From: Candidatus Moranbacteria bacterium UBA4824
Lineage (GTDB): Bacteria > Patescibacteriota > Minisyncoccia > Moranbacterales > UBA2206
Assembly (NCBI GenBank): GCA_002400405.1
Contig: DHFM01000023.1
Span: 1-5,299, forward strand
Length of the DNA stretch: 5,299 bases
Reading direction: 5' to 3'
Shown: in pieces, positions 1 to 4,444 of the stretch
How the letters are laid out: each line of letters opens with the position of its first letter
How positions within the stretch are numbered: position 1 is the first letter of the stretch
Position numbers and translations under genes: made by a program
Notes under the pieces: model-generated
What the model was told of the DNA's origin: nothing
The model's database searches: none
What the model saw: only the letters and a program-made list of their open reading frames with translations

Positions 1-26
1 GTGTCTACCAATTCCACCATCCGGGC
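1..26 (-). tRNA. tRNA-Leu, 5' part only (cut by window edge)
   Basis: Read on the minus strand, positions 26 to 1 give the acceptor 5' strand GCCCGGA followed by a D-arm ending GGTAGACAC. This matches the start of bacterial tRNA-Leu, and from memory it differs by about one base from E. coli tRNA-Leu(UAA). The anticodon lies outside the window, so the isoacceptor is inferred. It follows tRNA-Cys after 16 nt and is probably cotranscribed with it. The Cys-then-Leu order is the same as in the E. coli glyW-cysT-leuZ operon. Confidence 0.85.
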
Positions 27-42
27 AGATATTAATTTTTTG

Positions 43-113
43 AGGTCGCGTCCGGACTTGAACCGGAGTAAAGGGTTTTGCAGACCCTTGCCTAACCACT
101 CGGCCACGCGACC
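43..113 (-). tRNA. tRNA-Cys(GCA)
   Basis: The minus strand folds as a cloverleaf. The acceptor pair is GGTCGCG/CGCGACC. The anticodon stem AGGGT/ACCCT closes the loop CTGCAAA, with anticodon GCA, and the T-arm contains GGTTCAAGTCC. The discriminator base is U73, the known identity element for cysteinyl-tRNA synthetase, which supports the assignment. The 3' CCA is not encoded (the trailer reads CAA), so CCA must be added after transcription. It is preceded by a plausible promoter (127-155) and followed by a tRNA-Leu. Confidence 0.96.
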
Positions 114-126
114 ATAACTATGCTCT

Positions 127-155
127 ATACTATCAAAGTGATTAGTTTCAGTCAA
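127..155 (-). promoter_or_regulatory. Promoter for tRNA-Cys / tRNA-Leu
   Basis: On the minus strand, TTGACT (150-155) is followed by a spacer of exactly 17 nt and then TAGTAT (127-132), 13 nt before the tRNA-Cys 5' end. The -35 matches 5/6 of the consensus and the -10 matches 4/6. The -35 box overlaps the outer base of the terminator of the upstream gene, so one operon ends where the next begins. Confidence 0.55.
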
Positions 156-192
156 CAAAAAACCCCTACCCGAAGGCAAGGGATTTTTTGTT
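154..192 (-). terminator. Rho-independent terminator of the 3D-domain gene
   Basis: On the minus strand the hairpin has a CCCU/GGGG-type stem with G-U pairs, an inner stem capped by a UUCG tetraloop, and flanking A and U runs (TTTTTTG on the 3' side). The UUCG loop and the G-U pairs exist only in the minus-strand RNA, which sets the orientation. It lies 28 nt past the stop codon of the gene at 220-774. Confidence 0.85.
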
Positions 193-218
193 ATATGTTG
201 CATGTTTTATGCTACATG
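191..218. repeat. Heptanucleotide tandem repeat, 4 units (TTNYATG-like)
   Basis: Four consecutive 7-nt units read ttatatg, ttgcatg, ttttatg and ctacatg on the plus strand. They lie between the stop codon of the 3D-domain gene and its terminator. The same period and consensus recur at 5171-5198 inside a coding region. The units are degenerate here. Confidence 0.55.
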
Positions 219-219
219 A

Positions 220-774
220 TTATAGAATCACTTCCGCCTCAAGATTTCGTCTCCCAAAAGCAAAAGCTTCTTTTTTGGTTTCCATATAGATATCTATATG
301 ATTGCCTTTGATCGCACCCCCACGATCCTGACAGATATAAATTCCCATATCAGAAATTTTGATTTTAGTTCCCATTGGAAACTGTGGTGGACAAGCGATA
401 GTTTCTTTTTCTTTGACTTTGAGACCTGAAGCTGTGATTCCATCAGATTTTCCACATTCATCAGCGGCAGCTGTATAAGCCGAAGCATTGATGGTGAATT
501 TTCCTTTTGGGTAAACAGCCTTTTTTCTTTTTTCGGCATATCTCTCCAAGGCTTTTTCTCTTTTCAACTCTTCTTCTGTTTTTTGCGGTTCTTTCTCTTT
601 TTTGAATCCTTCAAACTTATTGTCATTATAAGCTAGAAAAATGTTACTTTGAGAAAAAATATTTAAATTTGTTTTTGTTTCATTAGATTCTTCTCCTTCA
701 GTTGCCATTGCCGAATTTGAAAAAATGATGACAACAGCGACTAAAAGCACAAAAGATGCACTAATGATACGCAT
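220..774 (-). CDS. Secreted 3D-domain protein (predicted peptidoglycan-active)
   Basis: The gene encodes 184 residues. Residues 1-24 form a signal peptide with a basic start, a hydrophobic core (SFVLLVAVVIIF) and a signal-peptidase-like AMA site at 22-24, so the product should be exported. Residues 55-90 are a charged Lys/Glu-rich linker likely to be helical. Residues 93-184 match the 3D (Asp-Asp-Asp) domain of the double-psi beta-barrel fold shared with MltA-type lytic transglycosylases. Visible motifs are NASAYTA, DGITASG, PMGTKIKI, QDRGGAIKG (D150) and NHIDIYM (D161). These two Asp, with D105 or D111, are the likely conserved acidic residues. Cleavage or remodelling of peptidoglycan is the family expectation, not shown here. 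The ATG at 774 is chosen because it gives a complete signal peptide; no clear Shine-Dalgarno precedes it. The domain runs to the C-terminus with no truncation. Confidence 0.9.
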   Translation of the reverse strand: MRIISASFVLLVAVVIIFSNSAMATEGEESNETKTNLNIFSQSNIFLAYNDNKFEGFKKEKEPQKTEEELKREKALERYAEKRKKAVYPKGKFTINASAYTAAADECGKSDGITASGLKVKEKETIACPPQFPMGTKIKISDMGIYICQDRGGAIKGNHIDIYMETKKEAFAFGRRNLEAEVIL

Positions 775-802
775 GTAAGATGTTTTAAATTATTAAAAAT
801 CT

Positions 803-832
803 ACTCTAGGTCAACTAAAAAAGGCTTTTCAA
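803..832 (-). promoter_or_regulatory. Possible promoter of the 3D-domain gene
   Basis: On the minus strand, TTGAAA (827-832), an 18-nt spacer and TAGAGT (803-808) lie about 30 nt before the ATG at 774. A competing -35 (TTGACC, 809-814) could serve AT-rich -10 sequence further downstream. The choice between them is not settled. Confidence 0.3.
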
Positions 833-902
833 CCTTATTTAATTAACTTAGGAGTATAACAGATTATACGCCTATCGTCAATAGCTCCAAATGTATTTTA
901 GG

Positions 903-953
903 TTTATATAAGCCATTTATGTTTTTCAATAAACTTTTTTTGGCTTATATAAA
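903..953. repeat. 13-bp perfect inverted repeat with 25-nt loop
   Basis: The left arm tttatataagcca (903-915) pairs perfectly with tggcttatataaa (941-953). It lies downstream of the terminator-like hairpin of the gene at 1003-2208, in the gap before the 3D-domain gene. It shares the ataagcc/ggcttat word with the neighbouring hairpin at 956-980, so the two could pair alternatively. The rest of the 228-nt gap holds only AT-rich sequence and promoter candidates. Confidence 0.6.
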
Positions 954-955
954 AC

Positions 956-980
956 AAAATAAGCCTTTTGGGCTTATTTT
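956..980 (-). terminator. Terminator hairpin after the 401-residue gene
   Basis: The perfect 10-bp stem aaaataagcc/ggcttatttt has a 5-nt loop and starts 22 nt after the stop codon at 1003. On the minus strand the 3' arm ends TTTT and is followed by GTTTT, which gives a weak U-tract. The stem is AU-rich, so it may be a modest terminator, perhaps aided by the inverted repeat at 903-953. Confidence 0.6.
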
Positions 981-1002
981 TGACTTTTGGCTTATTCTAG
1001 CC

Positions 1003-2208
1003 TTATTTCTTGCCAGCTAAAATAGAATTAATTATCCCTTCGTCTTGGCAAGAATATTTATTACTAGCACTATAAGATCTTCTTTTGGGACCATAGCATC
1101 CCCCATTGTCCTTGTTGAGTGTCGCCGTCATCGGCATTAGAAATCCCATATTACGAGAAGTGAAATAGCCATATAACTCTTTGAGTGTTTTAGCCCTTTT
1201 ATCCTTGTCCATTCGAGCATATACACTCATATCATCAAACAAAAGACCACTCCAATCCAGATGCAACAGAACATTATTCGCTTTTTTTGAATATTTTTCA
1301 TGCCAAAGTAATGCCCAACAACTTTCCATATGACTCCAGCATGGCCCTTCTTCAATTACCCCATCGTCTCCAATTCCCACTCCACCTTCAATATAATCAA
1401 ACATCCGAAGGTATTTTTCGTCCGTAATATTTCCAGTTTGCGCTCCAATCACAATTTCTATTCCTTTTTCTTTAGCATACTCACGCATATCTTCCAAAAC
1501 ATCTTTCATTTTTGAATTTTTCAAATCAGCACTGTCTTGAAAATAAATTTGACCAAAAAGAAAACTTTGAATTCCAATATCCATCGCTTCGCGGGTTATA
1601 TGTTTTATATATTCCCGGTATTCTTTTTCGCTAATACTCGGCTTACAAGTATGCTCTCCCCAAATGTTTTTTGAACCATTTCGGCACATATCAGAAAAAT
1701 CAAATTCTTTTCCGCCGTCTTCAAAAGATCGCTCGCCAGTTCTAATTGCTTCTGCGATAAACATGCCGTATATTATCCCTGGTTTTTTTATTTTTTCCAT
1801 AATCTCCACGGCCTTTTGAAAATCAGGAGTATCAAGCCAAGTTTCCAGCGCCCGATGAAGATACTGGCAATTTGATCGGTTAATCATTGCTACCGCACTT
1901 TTAGTGTCTCCGCCATATTCCGAAAGAATTCCATCCGCCACACAACCTTGCTTTTTTATCTTCTCCATCGAAATTGGTCCAGGCTTATAGACATATTCAT
2001 ATTTTGGTTTAGGCGGTTCTTCTAAAATTTTTTCAATTTTAGCAATTCTTTTTGGAATAACTATAACTGCCGATTTAATTTCTGAAAGTTGTTTATTTTT
2101 TTCAAAAATAAAAAGAATTAATATTACCGCTAAAAACAATAAAAAAACCACACCGAAAATAGTTCCGATTTTTTTGTTTTTTATAAATATCCAAAAATTA
2201 TTTTCCAT
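1003..2208 (-). CDS. Membrane-anchored Cys-rich protein of unknown function
   Basis: I do not recognise this 401-residue protein. Residues 15-35 form one strong transmembrane helix after a short basic N-terminus, so the remainder should be extracytoplasmic. Residues 36-85 look like a stalk with Pro-rich and Tyr-rich patches. The rest alternates hydrophobic strands (around 144-153, 212-224, 249-256, 270-280, 311-320, 353-361) with helices, a pattern like a (beta/alpha) barrel such as those of glycoside hydrolases; this is inference. Acidic residues at strand ends (E153, D225, E274, D318) could be functional. Eight Cys (89, 114, 175, 188, 290, 297, 371, 387) all lie outside the membrane and none inside, which suggests up to four disulfides. 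The ATG at 2208 has AGGA only one base upstream and a perfect TATAAT seven bases upstream, so its message may be leaderless. Confidence 0.8.
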   Translation of the reverse strand: MENNFWIFIKNKKIGTIFGVVFLLFLAVILILFIFEKNKQLSEIKSAVIVIPKRIAKIEKILEEPPKPKYEYVYKPGPISMEKIKKQGCVADGILSEYGGDTKSAVAMINRSNCQYLHRALETWLDTPDFQKAVEIMEKIKKPGIIYGMFIAEAIRTGERSFEDGGKEFDFSDMCRNGSKNIWGEHTCKPSISEKEYREYIKHITREAMDIGIQSFLFGQIYFQDSADLKNSKMKDVLEDMREYAKEKGIEIVIGAQTGNITDEKYLRMFDYIEGGVGIGDDGVIEEGPCWSHMESCWALLWHEKYSKKANNVLLHLDWSGLLFDDMSVYARMDKDKRAKTLKELYGYFTSRNMGFLMPMTATLNKDNGGCYGPKRRSYSASNKYSCQDEGIINSILAGKK

Positions 2209-2215
2209 ATCCTAT

Positions 2216-2221
2216 ATTATA
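2216..2221 (-). promoter_or_regulatory. TATAAT -10 box, seven nt before the ATG
   Basis: On the minus strand a perfect TATAAT ends 7 nt before the ATG at 2208. With usual -10 to start-site spacing, transcription would begin at or next to the ATG. The -35 region at 17-nt spacing (TAGGAA) is poor. The box could also be chance in AT-rich DNA. Confidence 0.45.
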
Positions 2222-2247
2222 AAACAAATTTTATTTTCTTCCTAATC

Positions 2248-2276
2248 TTGCCGTTGTTTCCAATCTATGCTAAAAT
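2248..2276 (+). promoter_or_regulatory. Promoter of the coiled-coil gene
   Basis: TTGCCG (2248-2253), a 17-nt spacer and TAAAAT (2271-2276) point to a start near 2283 and a leader of about 72 nt before the ATG at 2355. The -10 matches 5/6 of the consensus but the -35 only 3/6. It is divergent from the -10 box at 2216-2221. Confidence 0.4.
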
Positions 2277-2354
2277 TAATCTTGTTATTCTTAAAATATT
2301 AGAACTTACGCGTTTGATTCACGAGCAAATGCGAAAGTCCAAAATATAAAAAAC

Positions 2355-2708
2355 ATGCGAGACATTCAAGAAATTTTCAATGAAATTGAAACTCTAAAAA
2401 TCGAACAAAAAGAGATTCGAAAAGATTACAAAGAAACACTAGAAGGCACAGATCATTATGAAGAAACTGTGGAAGAAGCCAAGGTTTTGCGCGAAAAGAA
2501 AAAACAAATAGAAGCGACTGTCCAAGGACAACTCGGTGCTCGCTATCAACGTTTTGAAGATATCAAAAGTAAAATTTTGGAACTCCAAGAAATGCTCACG
2601 GACGTGGCAATGACCACTCTCATGGACGGCAAAACTATTTCCCTAAAAGACAAAAACCAAAACGAATACGAACCGGTCTATAAAATAACTTTCAAAAAAA
2701 GAACTTAG
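2355..2708 (+). CDS. Small coiled-coil protein, unknown function
   Basis: This is the only convincing plus-strand gene. The product is 117 residues, highly charged (Glu/Lys/Gln), with no signal peptide, membrane segment or cysteine, so it should be cytosolic. Residues 1-85 form two predicted helices with heptad-like hydrophobic spacing (IQEIFNEIETLKIEQKEI, then VLREKKKQIEATV and RFEDIKSKILELQEML), which suggests a helical hairpin or dimer. Residues 86-117 form a short polar tail that ends in basic residues (FKKRT). No family is recognised. No Shine-Dalgarno precedes the ATG; the start is chosen because it is the first ATG in the frame and precedes the first helix. The gene has its own terminator 16 nt past the stop and stands alone. 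Confidence 0.8.
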   Translation: MRDIQEIFNEIETLKIEQKEIRKDYKETLEGTDHYEETVEEAKVLREKKKQIEATVQGQLGARYQRFEDIKSKILELQEMLTDVAMTTLMDGKTISLKDKNQNEYEPVYKITFKKRT

Positions 2709-2724
2709 AAAAAATTATTAGCAC

Positions 2725-2755
2725 AAAAAAACAATCCTTGAGGATTGTTTTTTTT
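2725..2755. terminator. Bidirectional Rho-independent terminator
   Basis: The stem ACAATCC/GGATTGT has a 4-nt TTGA loop, a run of seven A on the left and eight T on the right. It can terminate the plus-strand coiled-coil gene and, read on the minus strand, the transcript ending with tRNA-Gly. The two converging transcripts therefore share one hairpin. Confidence 0.9.
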
Positions 2756-2760
2756 GTTAT

Positions 2761-2831
<71 letters not shown>

Positions 2832-2833
<2 letters not shown>

Positions 2834-2851
2834 CTGCCTAACTTTCCTATC
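2832..2851 (-). repeat. 20-nt direct repeat, copy 1 (tRNA-Gly leader)
   Basis: These 20 bases are identical to 3333-3352. On the minus strand each copy lies immediately 5' of a tRNA and includes its first two bases (GATAGGAAAGTTAGGCAGGC). The copies are 501 bp apart and bracket tRNA-Phe, the tandem hairpins and the GIY-YIG gene. Confidence 0.85.
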
Positions 2852-2861
2852 ATTATTCGTA

Positions 2862-3134
2862 TTACCTAAATTCATATTTTATTTTTTTGAATGTTTCTTT
2901 CAGTTGTATTTTCATTTCTTCATGCCCCTTGCCTCCTTTTAAAAATATTTCCCTATGTCTAGCATCTTCTGGACATAAATAGTTTTCATAATATATTAAT
3001 TTCAATGGGCGACGATACTTCGTTGCTAAAACATATCCTTTATCATGTTTTTCTTTTCTCTTTTTTAAATCAGGAGCAGATCCAATATATAATTTACCGT
3101 CTTTTTCACTATGTAAAATATAAACATAATACAT
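2862..3134 (-). CDS. GIY-YIG domain protein (UPF0213/YhbQ-like)
   Basis: The product is 90 residues and consists of one GIY-YIG nuclease domain with no added DNA-binding domain, the usual size for the COG2827 (UPF0213/YhbQ) group. Visible motifs are YVY (3-5, the GIY position), YIG (16-18), R26 and H30 in KKRKEKH, the family-typical KYRRPLKLIYYE (39-50) and E62 in ARHREIFLK, the expected metal-binding glutamate. The catalytic set looks intact, so nuclease activity is plausible. The biological role of this small group is poorly known, and a homing function cannot be claimed from sequence. The gene sits between tRNA-Phe and tRNA-Gly on the same strand, inside an interval bracketed by 20-nt repeats. 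No Shine-Dalgarno is visible; the ATG at 3134 directly precedes the motif and no upstream alternative is better. Confidence 0.9.
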   Translation of the reverse strand: MYYVYILHSEKDGKLYIGSAPDLKKRKEKHDKGYVLATKYRRPLKLIYYENYLCPEDARHREIFLKGGKGHEEMKIQLKETFKKIKYEFR

Positions 3135-3189
3135 TTAATGAATTTTTATTTTACCAATAAAATATTAGCTAACGAAAACAGCTTTGCTA

Positions 3190-3262
3190 GTGGGACGCTT
3201 AGCGTCCCGATAACAACGTTGCCGTGGGACGCTTAGCGTCCCGATAACAACGCTTAGCGTTG

Positions 3263-3263
<1 letters not shown>
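3190..3263. repeat. Tandem hairpin repeat abutting tRNA-Phe
   Basis: A 29-nt sequence occurs at 3190-3218 and again, identical, at 3224-3252. Each copy contains the perfect 17-nt palindrome gggacgct-t-agcgtccc (3192-3208 and 3226-3242). A third palindrome, acaacgct-t-agcgttgt (3247-3263), shares the core acgcttagcgt. On the minus strand the block reads as two units of CAACG..TTG-TTATC-hairpin; the second unit lacks the inner CTAAGCG. The third palindrome ends on the discriminator base of tRNA-Phe. Confidence 0.9.
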
Positions 3264-3332
<69 letters not shown>

Positions 3333-3334
<2 letters not shown>

Positions 3335-3352
3335 CTGCCTAACTTTCCTATC
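3333..3352 (-). repeat. 20-nt direct repeat, copy 2 (tRNA-Phe leader)
   Basis: This stretch is identical to 2832-2851 and holds the same place, the 5' flank of a tRNA. Upstream on the minus strand it is preceded by TATAATAA, a possible -10 box, whereas copy 1 is preceded by AATAAT. It also forms part of one arm of the inverted repeat at 3334-3437. Confidence 0.85.
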
Positions 3353-3437
3353 TTATTATATATCCTCAACTGTTTCAGCTTGATAATCAGTATTCTTAGT
3401 TGGGGAAAAGTATAATAAAATAAGAAAGTTTGGCAGG
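3334..3437. repeat. 27-bp inverted repeat between tRNA-Val and tRNA-Phe
   Basis: The arms 3334-3360 and 3411-3437 are reverse complements at 24 of 27 positions with no gaps, around a 50-nt interior. In minus-strand RNA two of the three differences become G-U pairs and one is A-A, so the hairpin would be nearly perfect on that strand. The outer end contains CCTGCC/GGCAGG and the inner end TTATTATA/TATAATAA. It could be a short mobile palindromic element, an RNA-processing hairpin, or two opposed copies of one leader sequence. Confidence 0.85.
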
Positions 3438-3454
3438 TAGACCTATTTTAAATG

Positions 3455-3527
3455 TGGGCAATATAGGACTCGAACCTATAACCCCCTCGGTGTAAACGAG
3501 GTGCTCTAGCCATTGAGCTAATTGCCC
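3455..3527 (-). tRNA. tRNA-Val(UAC)
   Basis: The acceptor stem is GGGCAAT/ATTGCCC. The anticodon stem CCTCG/CGAGG closes the loop TTTACAC, with anticodon UAC. The T-arm is ATAGGTTCGAGTCCTAT. The discriminator is A73 and CCA is not encoded (the trailer reads CAT). It lies between two palindromic gaps, so it may be processed from a rplS-tRNA transcript; no convincing promoter lies directly upstream. Confidence 0.96.
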
Positions 3528-3547
3528 GTCATATTTTTTCAAAAAAC

Positions 3548-3707
3548 AATCCTTCGTGCCTTCGGCGGGACTTTTATCCCGCACCATTTTCAAGAAAAAC
3601 TTCTGCTTTTAGTAAATTTGAGAGCGAAGCGGCTTCGCCTTAAAATTTTCTATTACAGCAACTTTCCCAAAAAATGGTGCTGGGACGAGCCCGCATGGCC
3701 TTGGATT
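3548..3707. repeat. Degenerate nested palindrome of about 160 bp
   Basis: The element is centred near 3630-3631. Its matched parts are aatcc/ggatt (3548-3552, 3703-3707), gcaccatttt/aaaatggtgc (3581-3590, 3671-3680) and a perfect central gcgaagc-g-gcttcgc (3624-3638). Each half carries its own hairpin at a mirror position: gcggga-N6-tcccgc (3565-3582) on the left, and a tgcggg-type stem with one bulge (3678-3695) on the right. It fills the gap between tRNA-Leu and tRNA-Val, and no coding frame in it is credible. Confidence 0.7.
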
Positions 3708-3727
3708 CTTGGTACTAAATTTACTAG

Positions 3728-3812
3728 TGCGAACGAGAGGACTTGAACCTCCACGGGATTGCTCCCATATGCACCTCAAGCATACGCGTATACCAAGTTC
3801 CGCCACGTCCGC
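3728..3812 (-). tRNA. tRNA-Leu(GAG)
   Basis: This is a class II tRNA of 85 nt. The acceptor stem is GCGGACG/CGTTCGC. The perfect anticodon stem TATGC/GCATA closes the loop TTGAGGT, with anticodon GAG. The long variable arm is TGGGAGCAATCCCG and the T-arm is GAGGTTCAAGTCCTC. The discriminator is A73, as required for leucine. CCA is not encoded (the trailer reads CTAG). Its 5' end is only 5 nt from the rplS stop codon on the same strand, so it is almost certainly cut out of an rplS transcript. Confidence 0.96.
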
Positions 3813-3817
3813 CTAGA

Positions 3818-4264
3818 CTATTTTTTTTCGGCTTCTTTTTTTTCTTCCTTTTCCACAACTTCTTCAACTGGTTTTTCTTCAATTACTTTTTCAGCCTTTT
3901 CTCCAATAGCTTCCTTTAGAACCTTGTATTTCATTCGGCTCTGTTTTGGCGTTAGATCTCTAATATAATTTAATTTTGCCCGTCTCACTTTAGCCTTTTT
4001 AACTAATTCTATCTTTTCAACATTTTTAGAAAGAAGAGGCACAATCATTTCCACTCCAACACCATGCGACACTTTTCGCACAGTTAGGGTCGGAGAAGAA
4101 CTTTGTCTGCCTTTCACTCCCAAAACTAAACCTTCAAACATTTGCAATCTTTGCTTTTCGCCTTCTTTGATTTTCAAATGAATCTTCACAACATCCCCGG
4201 CCTTAAAATCCATTTTATTTTCACCTCTCAAATTCTTGTTGAACGCAATTACTTTCTTTTCCAT
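3818..4264 (-). CDS. rplS: 50S ribosomal protein L19
   Basis: The product is 148 residues; typical L19 is about 115. It binds 23S rRNA at the 30S-50S interface. Visible family features are KAGDVVKIHLKIKEGEKQR (21-39), FEG (43-45), TVRKVSHGVGVE (61-72) and VKKAKVRRAKLNYIR (88-102), which fits the L19 signature. Residues 112-148 are an added Lys/Glu-rich tail, likely flexible. The ATG at 4264 is preferred because MEKKVIAFNKNLR aligns with the N-terminal helix of other L19 proteins. An ATG at residue 18 has a much stronger Shine-Dalgarno and remains possible. The gene has its own promoter (4346-4374) and a structured leader (4272-4333). Five nt after the TAG stop begins tRNA-Leu, so rplS heads a string of minus-strand tRNA genes. 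The usual rpsP-rimM-trmD neighbours are absent from the window. Confidence 0.97.
   Translation of the reverse strand: MEKKVIAFNKNLRGENKMDFKAGDVVKIHLKIKEGEKQRLQMFEGLVLGVKGRQSSSPTLTVRKVSHGVGVEMIVPLLSKNVEKIELVKKAKVRRAKLNYIRDLTPKQSRMKYKVLKEAIGEKAEKVIEEKPVEEVVEKEEKKEAEKK
4222..4229 (-). promoter_or_regulatory. Strong internal Shine-Dalgarno in rplS (alternative start)
   Basis: GAGAGGTG lies 8 nt before an in-frame ATG (4213, residue 18 of L19) and is the best ribosome-binding sequence seen at any start in the window. Initiation there would skip the N-terminal helix. The sequence also encodes Leu-Arg-Gly-Glu, so it may be coincidental. Confidence 0.4.
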
Positions 4265-4271
4265 AGTTTTT

Positions 4272-4333
4272 ACCCTGTGGAATAATTTGCTGAAAGCAAA
4301 TCAATTTCGTAACCGAAATTTATTCCACTGGGT
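4272..4333 (-). ncRNA. Structured rplS leader (three-way junction), probable cis-regulator
   Basis: In minus-strand RNA, 62 nt fold almost completely. P1 pairs ACCC-A-GUGGAAUA with UAUUCCAC-A-GGGU, 12 bp with one A-A mismatch. P2 is AAUUUCG-GUUA-CGAAAUU. P3 is AUUUGC-UUUCA-GCAAAU. Only one base (G) is unpaired at the junction. The 3' strand of P1 contains AGGGU, the only Shine-Dalgarno-like sequence before the ATG at 4264, and P1 ends 7 nt before that ATG. The element fills the leader between the promoter and rplS. L19 leader RNAs are known in other phyla; homology to them is not established. A mobile palindrome is the main alternative. Confidence 0.65.
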
Positions 4334-4345
4334 TAATTATAACAA

Positions 4346-4374
4346 ATTATATCTTAAATAAAAAATTATCCCAA
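4346..4374 (-). promoter_or_regulatory. rplS: Promoter of rplS
   Basis: On the minus strand, TTGGGA (4369-4374), a 17-nt spacer and a perfect TATAAT (4346-4351) predict a start near 4339, just before the structured leader at 4333. A second TATAAT (4336-4341) lies 10 nt downstream without a good -35. The promoter immediately follows the inverted repeat at the end of the preceding gene. Confidence 0.7.
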
Positions 4375-4375
4375 T

Positions 4376-4440
4376 ATATTGAGAATTTAGGCTAATTTTA
4401 GAATTATTTTAGCTTTCTTATATTAGCCTTAAATCAATAT
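4376..4440 (-). terminator. Possible terminator after the pseudouridine synthase
   Basis: The arms 4376-4396 and 4422-4440 pair as ATATTGA, TTTA and GGCTAAT blocks with small bulges around a 25-nt loop, directly after the TGA stop at 4445. There is no clear U-run after the stem, so termination is uncertain. It separates this gene from the rplS promoter. Confidence 0.4.
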
Positions 4441-4444
4441 TTAG

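Noticed and set aside
120..311. Plus-strand open frame over the terminator and 3D gene end
   Set aside because: It overlaps a tRNA promoter, a terminator, the heptamer repeat and the end of a convincing minus-strand gene.
294..539. Second minus-strand frame inside the 3D-domain gene
   Set aside because: It is an out-of-frame shadow of a gene with a clear signal peptide and domain.
1330..1515. Plus-strand frame opposite the 401-residue gene
   Set aside because: Antisense shadow with no supporting signals; the same applies to plus-strand frames at 3759-3968 and 4909-5109.
2345..2350. TATAAA as -10 box for the coiled-coil gene
   Set aside because: It lies only 4 nt from the ATG and lacks a -35 at suitable spacing; the site at 2248-2276 is better.
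3396..3593. Open frame on the minus strand reading GQLAQWLEHLVYTEGVIGSSPI
   Set aside because: It is a translation of tRNA-Val and its flanking palindrome; this peptide is a well-known artefact of tRNA sequence.
3522..3746. Plus-strand open frame between tRNA-Val and tRNA-Leu
   Set aside because: It overlaps both tRNAs and the nested palindrome; its composition is not protein-like and it has no ribosome-binding site.
3609..3806. Open frame on the minus strand through tRNA-Leu and the palindrome
   Set aside because: It is covered by a complete tRNA-Leu and a non-coding inverted repeat, with no protein-like features.
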